Shown: positions 61,607 through 64,000 of the stretch, one piece after another
Layout of the letters: every line of letters starts with the position of its first letter
Position numbering within the stretch: position 1 is the first letter of the stretch
Assembly: GCF_900233005.1 (NCBI RefSeq)
Contig: NZ_LT960611.1
Span: 1,240,001 to 1,304,000 of the forward strand
Direction: 5' to 3'
Origin: Vibrio tapetis subsp. tapetis
GTDB taxonomy: Bacteria > Pseudomonadota > Gammaproteobacteria > Enterobacterales > Vibrionaceae
Length of the DNA stretch: 64,000 bases
Notes under the pieces: model-generated
Database searches by the model: none
Told to the model about the DNA's origin: nothing
Seen by the model: the letters and a program-made list of their open reading frames with translations, nothing else
Made by a program: the position numbers and the translations under genes

Positions 61607-63637
61607 TCAGCTGTTTGAAATAAACTGTGATCGAAGCTTCTCCAACTGATCTCGCTTGTCAGCCGCTTGTTCAAATTCTAAGTTTTGCGCATGACTATAC
61701 ATTTCATTCTCGAGCTTAGTCATGGCTTTTTCTAATTCTTGCGGCGACATCACTTCATAACTATTCGATGCTTCTGCCACTTTAGATAGAGGCACATGAC
61801 TCGCCGTTTTTCTATTTTTAGTTTTGGCAATATCACCAATTTCCATGATGTCCTGCACGCAGGTTTTCAAAGCTTGAGGCACAATACCTTGTTGTTCGTT
61901 ATGAGCTTGCTGCTTTTCACGCCTGCGATTGGTTTCATCCATGGCTTTTTTCATCGATTTTGTAATTTTATCGCCATACAAAATCGCTTTACCGCTTAAG
62001 TTTCGCGCCGCTCGACCTATGGTTTGGATCAATGAACGTTCTGAACGCAAGAACCCTTCTTTGTCGGCATCTAATATCGCAACTAAAGAAACCTCAGGCA
62101 TGTCTAACCCTTCACGAAGTAGGTTGATACCGACTAACACGTCAAATTCACCCAAGCGTAAATCCCGAATGATTTCGACCCTTTCAACGGTATCAATATC
62201 GGAATGCAAGTAACGAACACGAACGCCATGTTCATCTAAGTACTCCGTCAAATCCTCTGCCATTCGCTTGGTTAAGGTGGTCACCAACACTCGTTCATTC
62301 ACTTGGCTACGCTTGCGGATTTCTGACAATAAATCATCAACTTGCGTTGCTACTGGGCGAACCTCTAATTCAGGGTCAAGTAACCCTGTCGGCCGAACAA
62401 CTTGTTCAGCAACTTCACCATCAGATTTTTCTATTTCATAATTACCCGGCGTTGCAGACACATAAATCGTTTGCGGGGCGATAGATTCAAACTCATCGAA
62501 TTTAAGCGGTCTATTATCTAATGCCGATGGCAAACGAAAGCCAAACTCCACCAGCGTTTCTTTACGCGAACGGTCGCCCTTATACATAGCGCCAACTTGA
62601 GAGACCGTCACATGCGATTCATCAATAATGAGCAAACCATCACTGGGTAAGTAGTCAAATAAAGTCGGGGGTGCTTCTCCTTCACCACGTCCACTTAGGT
62701 AACGCGAGTAGTTTTCGACACCCGAGCAAAACCCCAGTTCGTTCATCATCTCTATATCAAATTGAGTTCGTTGAGAGATGCGCTGCTCTTCTAACAGCTT
62801 GTTGTTATCAAGCAGATGCTTCTTTCTACTTTCAAGCTCTACTTTGATTTTTTCAATCGCTTCTAACATGCGCTCGCGTGGCGTCACGTAGTGGGTTTTA
62901 GGATATATTGTGTAGCGCGGTAGATCCCGCTGTACGATCGCGCCAGTCAAGGGATCAAACAAACTAATGCATTCAACTTCATCATCAAATAGCTCAATAC
63001 GAACCGCATTTTGGTCAGATTCCGCAGGGAAGATATCGATGACTTCACCGCGAACTCTAAATTGACCCCGTTCAAAGGTCACATCATTACGCGAATACTG
63101 CAGTTCTGCTAAGCGACGCAGTACATCTCGCTGATTAATTACGTCACCACGGCTCACATGCAGCATCATCTTCAGGTAAGAATCGGGATCACCTAAACCA
63201 TAAATCGCTGAAACCGAAGCCACAATAATTGAGTCTTTACGCTCTAGTAGGGCCTTAGTTGCTGATAACCGCATCTGCTCGATATGCGCATTGACCGAAG
63301 AATCTTTCTCAATAAACGTGTCTGTCGTAGGCACATACGCTTCTGGTTGGTAGTAATCGTAATAGGAAACGAAATATTCAACTGAGTTGTTTGGGAAGAA
63401 AGCTTTCATTTCCCCGTACAATTGCGCCGCCAGCGTCTTATTAGGAGCGAGCAATATAGCCGGGCGTTGAGATTGCGCGATAACATTCGCTAAGGTAAAT
63501 GTTTTTCCTGACCCAGTCACCCCGAGCAACGTCTGATGGGCAAGGCCTGATTCTAGTCCATCCAACAGCTGTGCTATCGCGGTTGGTTGATCTCCTGCTG
63601 GTTGATATTTAGACACCAACTCAAATTGTTTTGACAT
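61607..63637 (-). CDS. uvrB: UvrABC system protein B
   Basis: 676 residues, the helicase subunit of nucleotide excision repair that verifies DNA damage. Walker [19 protein letters not shown] at about residue 39, the beta-hairpin region [34 protein letters not shown], helicase motif VI region [15 protein letters not shown], and a C-terminal UVR domain ([24 protein letters not shown]) for UvrC. No clear LexA site was found upstream. Confidence 0.97.
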   Translation of the reverse strand: MSKQFELVSKYQPAGDQPTAIAQLLDGLESGLAHQTLLGVTGSGKTFTLANVIAQSQRPAILLAPNKTLAAQLYGEMKAFFPNNSVEYFVSYYDYYQPEAYVPTTDTFIEKDSSVNAHIEQMRLSATKALLERKDSIIVASVSAIYGLGDPDSYLKMMLHVSRGDVINQRDVLRRLAELQYSRNDVTFERGQFRVRGEVIDIFPAESDQNAVRIELFDDEVECISLFDPLTGAIVQRDLPRYTIYPKTHYVTPRERMLEAIEKIKVELESRKKHLLDNNKLLEEQRISQRTQFDIEMMNELGFCSGVENYSRYLSGRGEGEAPPTLFDYLPSDGLLIIDESHVTVSQVGAMYKGDRSRKETLVEFGFRLPSALDNRPLKFDEFESIAPQTIYVSATPGNYEIEKSDGEVAEQVVRPTGLLDPELEVRPVATQVDDLLSEIRKRSQVNERVLVTTLTKRMAEDLTEYLDEHGVRVRYLHSDIDTVERVEIIRDLRLGEFDVLVGINLLREGLDMPEVSLVAILDADKEGFLRSERSLIQTIGRAARNLSGKAILYGDKITKSMKKAMDETNRRREKQQAHNEQQGIVPQALKTCVQDIMEIGDIAKTKNRKTASHVPLSKVAEASNSYEVMSPQELEKAMTKLENEMYSHAQNLEFEQAADKRDQLEKLRSQFISNS

Positions 63638-64000
63638 GATTTATCCCTAACGAACTAAGCGCACTTTATTGTCGCTGGTTAATCTATCTTAGATCAATAA
63701 GGACTGGCTACAAAAAACATACAGTCATTTGAAAAAGTAATGGCACATTAGATTTAACTTTGCTATTGTTCTCGTCCCTCATATGCACCAGCCTTAAAAA
63801 ACACAACAAAACAATCCACGGGTTTTCCCCATTTTTTGGTGTTTTTGTCCTTTATTCGCAATTTTCTATTTTATGCCCGTTTTATCCTTCAAATAGCAAA
63901 AAACAACAACAACCAACAAAAACAACAACTTAAACAAGTTTCTTATTTATTGCCTTGCGCTTTTTTTTGGGCCCATAAAGTTACCACAAATCCATTAACA
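63638..64000. other. Intergenic region upstream of uvrB, low-complexity end
   Basis: AT-rich, with no gene. It should hold the uvrB promoter and, at the far end, the 5' region of a gene outside the window. Around 63898-63935 there is an A/C-rich stretch (AACAACAACAACCAACAAAA) and at 63961-63985 a T-run followed by GGGCCC. The function is unknown. Confidence 0.35.

Noticed and set aside
63690..63720. Possible LexA box upstream of uvrB (CTACAAAAAACATACAG)
   Set aside because: The arms do not match CTGT-N8-ACAG, and the spacing is one base too long.

Overview
The window is a chromosomal segment of a Vibrio, most likely of the Harveyi clade or a close relative. The evidence is a complete luxU-luxO-qrr1-uvrB quorum-sensing locus, a chitinase whose catalytic glutamate falls at residue 315 as in Vibrio harveyi ChiA, the moaABCDE/yvcK block, and typical Vibrio house-keeping operons. 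Base composition and codon use look uniform, and I see no IS element, integrase, prophage or CRISPR array.

Layout. 1-1.2 kb: an ABC importer (partial permease and its substrate-binding protein). 1.8-6.0 kb: yfbV, ackA, pta (acetate overflow). 6.1-12.1 kb: rbsDACBKR with a perfect 20-bp RbsR-type operator. 12.4-15.9 kb: a Tim44-like protein, and divergently a TetR regulator with a fused lysophospholipid flippase/acyltransferase. 16-21.7 kb: a methyltransferase, an ABC-F ATPase behind a leader peptide, an SDR, a PhnA/YjdM-like protein, a 57-residue membrane protein, and a P-loop kinase behind an Ile-rich attenuator-like leader. 21.7-23.3 kb: a LysR/LysE pair, both frameshifted. 23.4-28.4 kb: GNAT, a YeiH-like exporter and the remains of a tad/flp pilus locus (flp frameshifted, cpaA, cpaB, truncated cpaC). 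28.6-34.2 kb: a large RCC1-repeat lipoprotein, a LysR regulator and an atypical CDF transporter. 34.3-38.9 kb: a DUF1244 protein and an RND efflux pump with its adaptor. 39.2 kb: tRNA-Tyr. 39.5-46.2 kb: a glutathionyl-hydroquinone reductase, then a three-gene operon (pepsin-like protease with an avidin-like domain, a frameshifted hybrid histidine kinase, and a REC-GGDEF diguanylate cyclase). 46.5-52.1 kb: oppABCDF. 52.8-55.3 kb: chitinase. 55.4-59.4 kb: moaABCDE with a Moco-type leader, and yvcK. 59.5-63.6 kb: luxU, luxO, qrr1, uvrB.

The items I find most worth following are: (1) the ABC-F gene, whose 26-codon leader ORF has a perfect Shine-Dalgarno and contains a 10-nt segment complementary to the ABC-F ribosome-binding region, the layout of an antibiotic-sensing translational attenuator; (2) the pepsin-like protease with a C-terminal avidin-like domain, operonic with a hybrid kinase and a cyclic-di-GMP synthase; (3) single-nucleotide frameshifts at A8 tracts in the hybrid kinase and in flp, which may be slippage switches, decay or sequencing error; (4) the Ile-rich leader and terminator in front of a nucleotide kinase-like gene.

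All functional calls come from reading translated sequence and motifs. No database search was possible, so family names rest on recognised motifs and order, and start sites were chosen from visible ribosome-binding sites.
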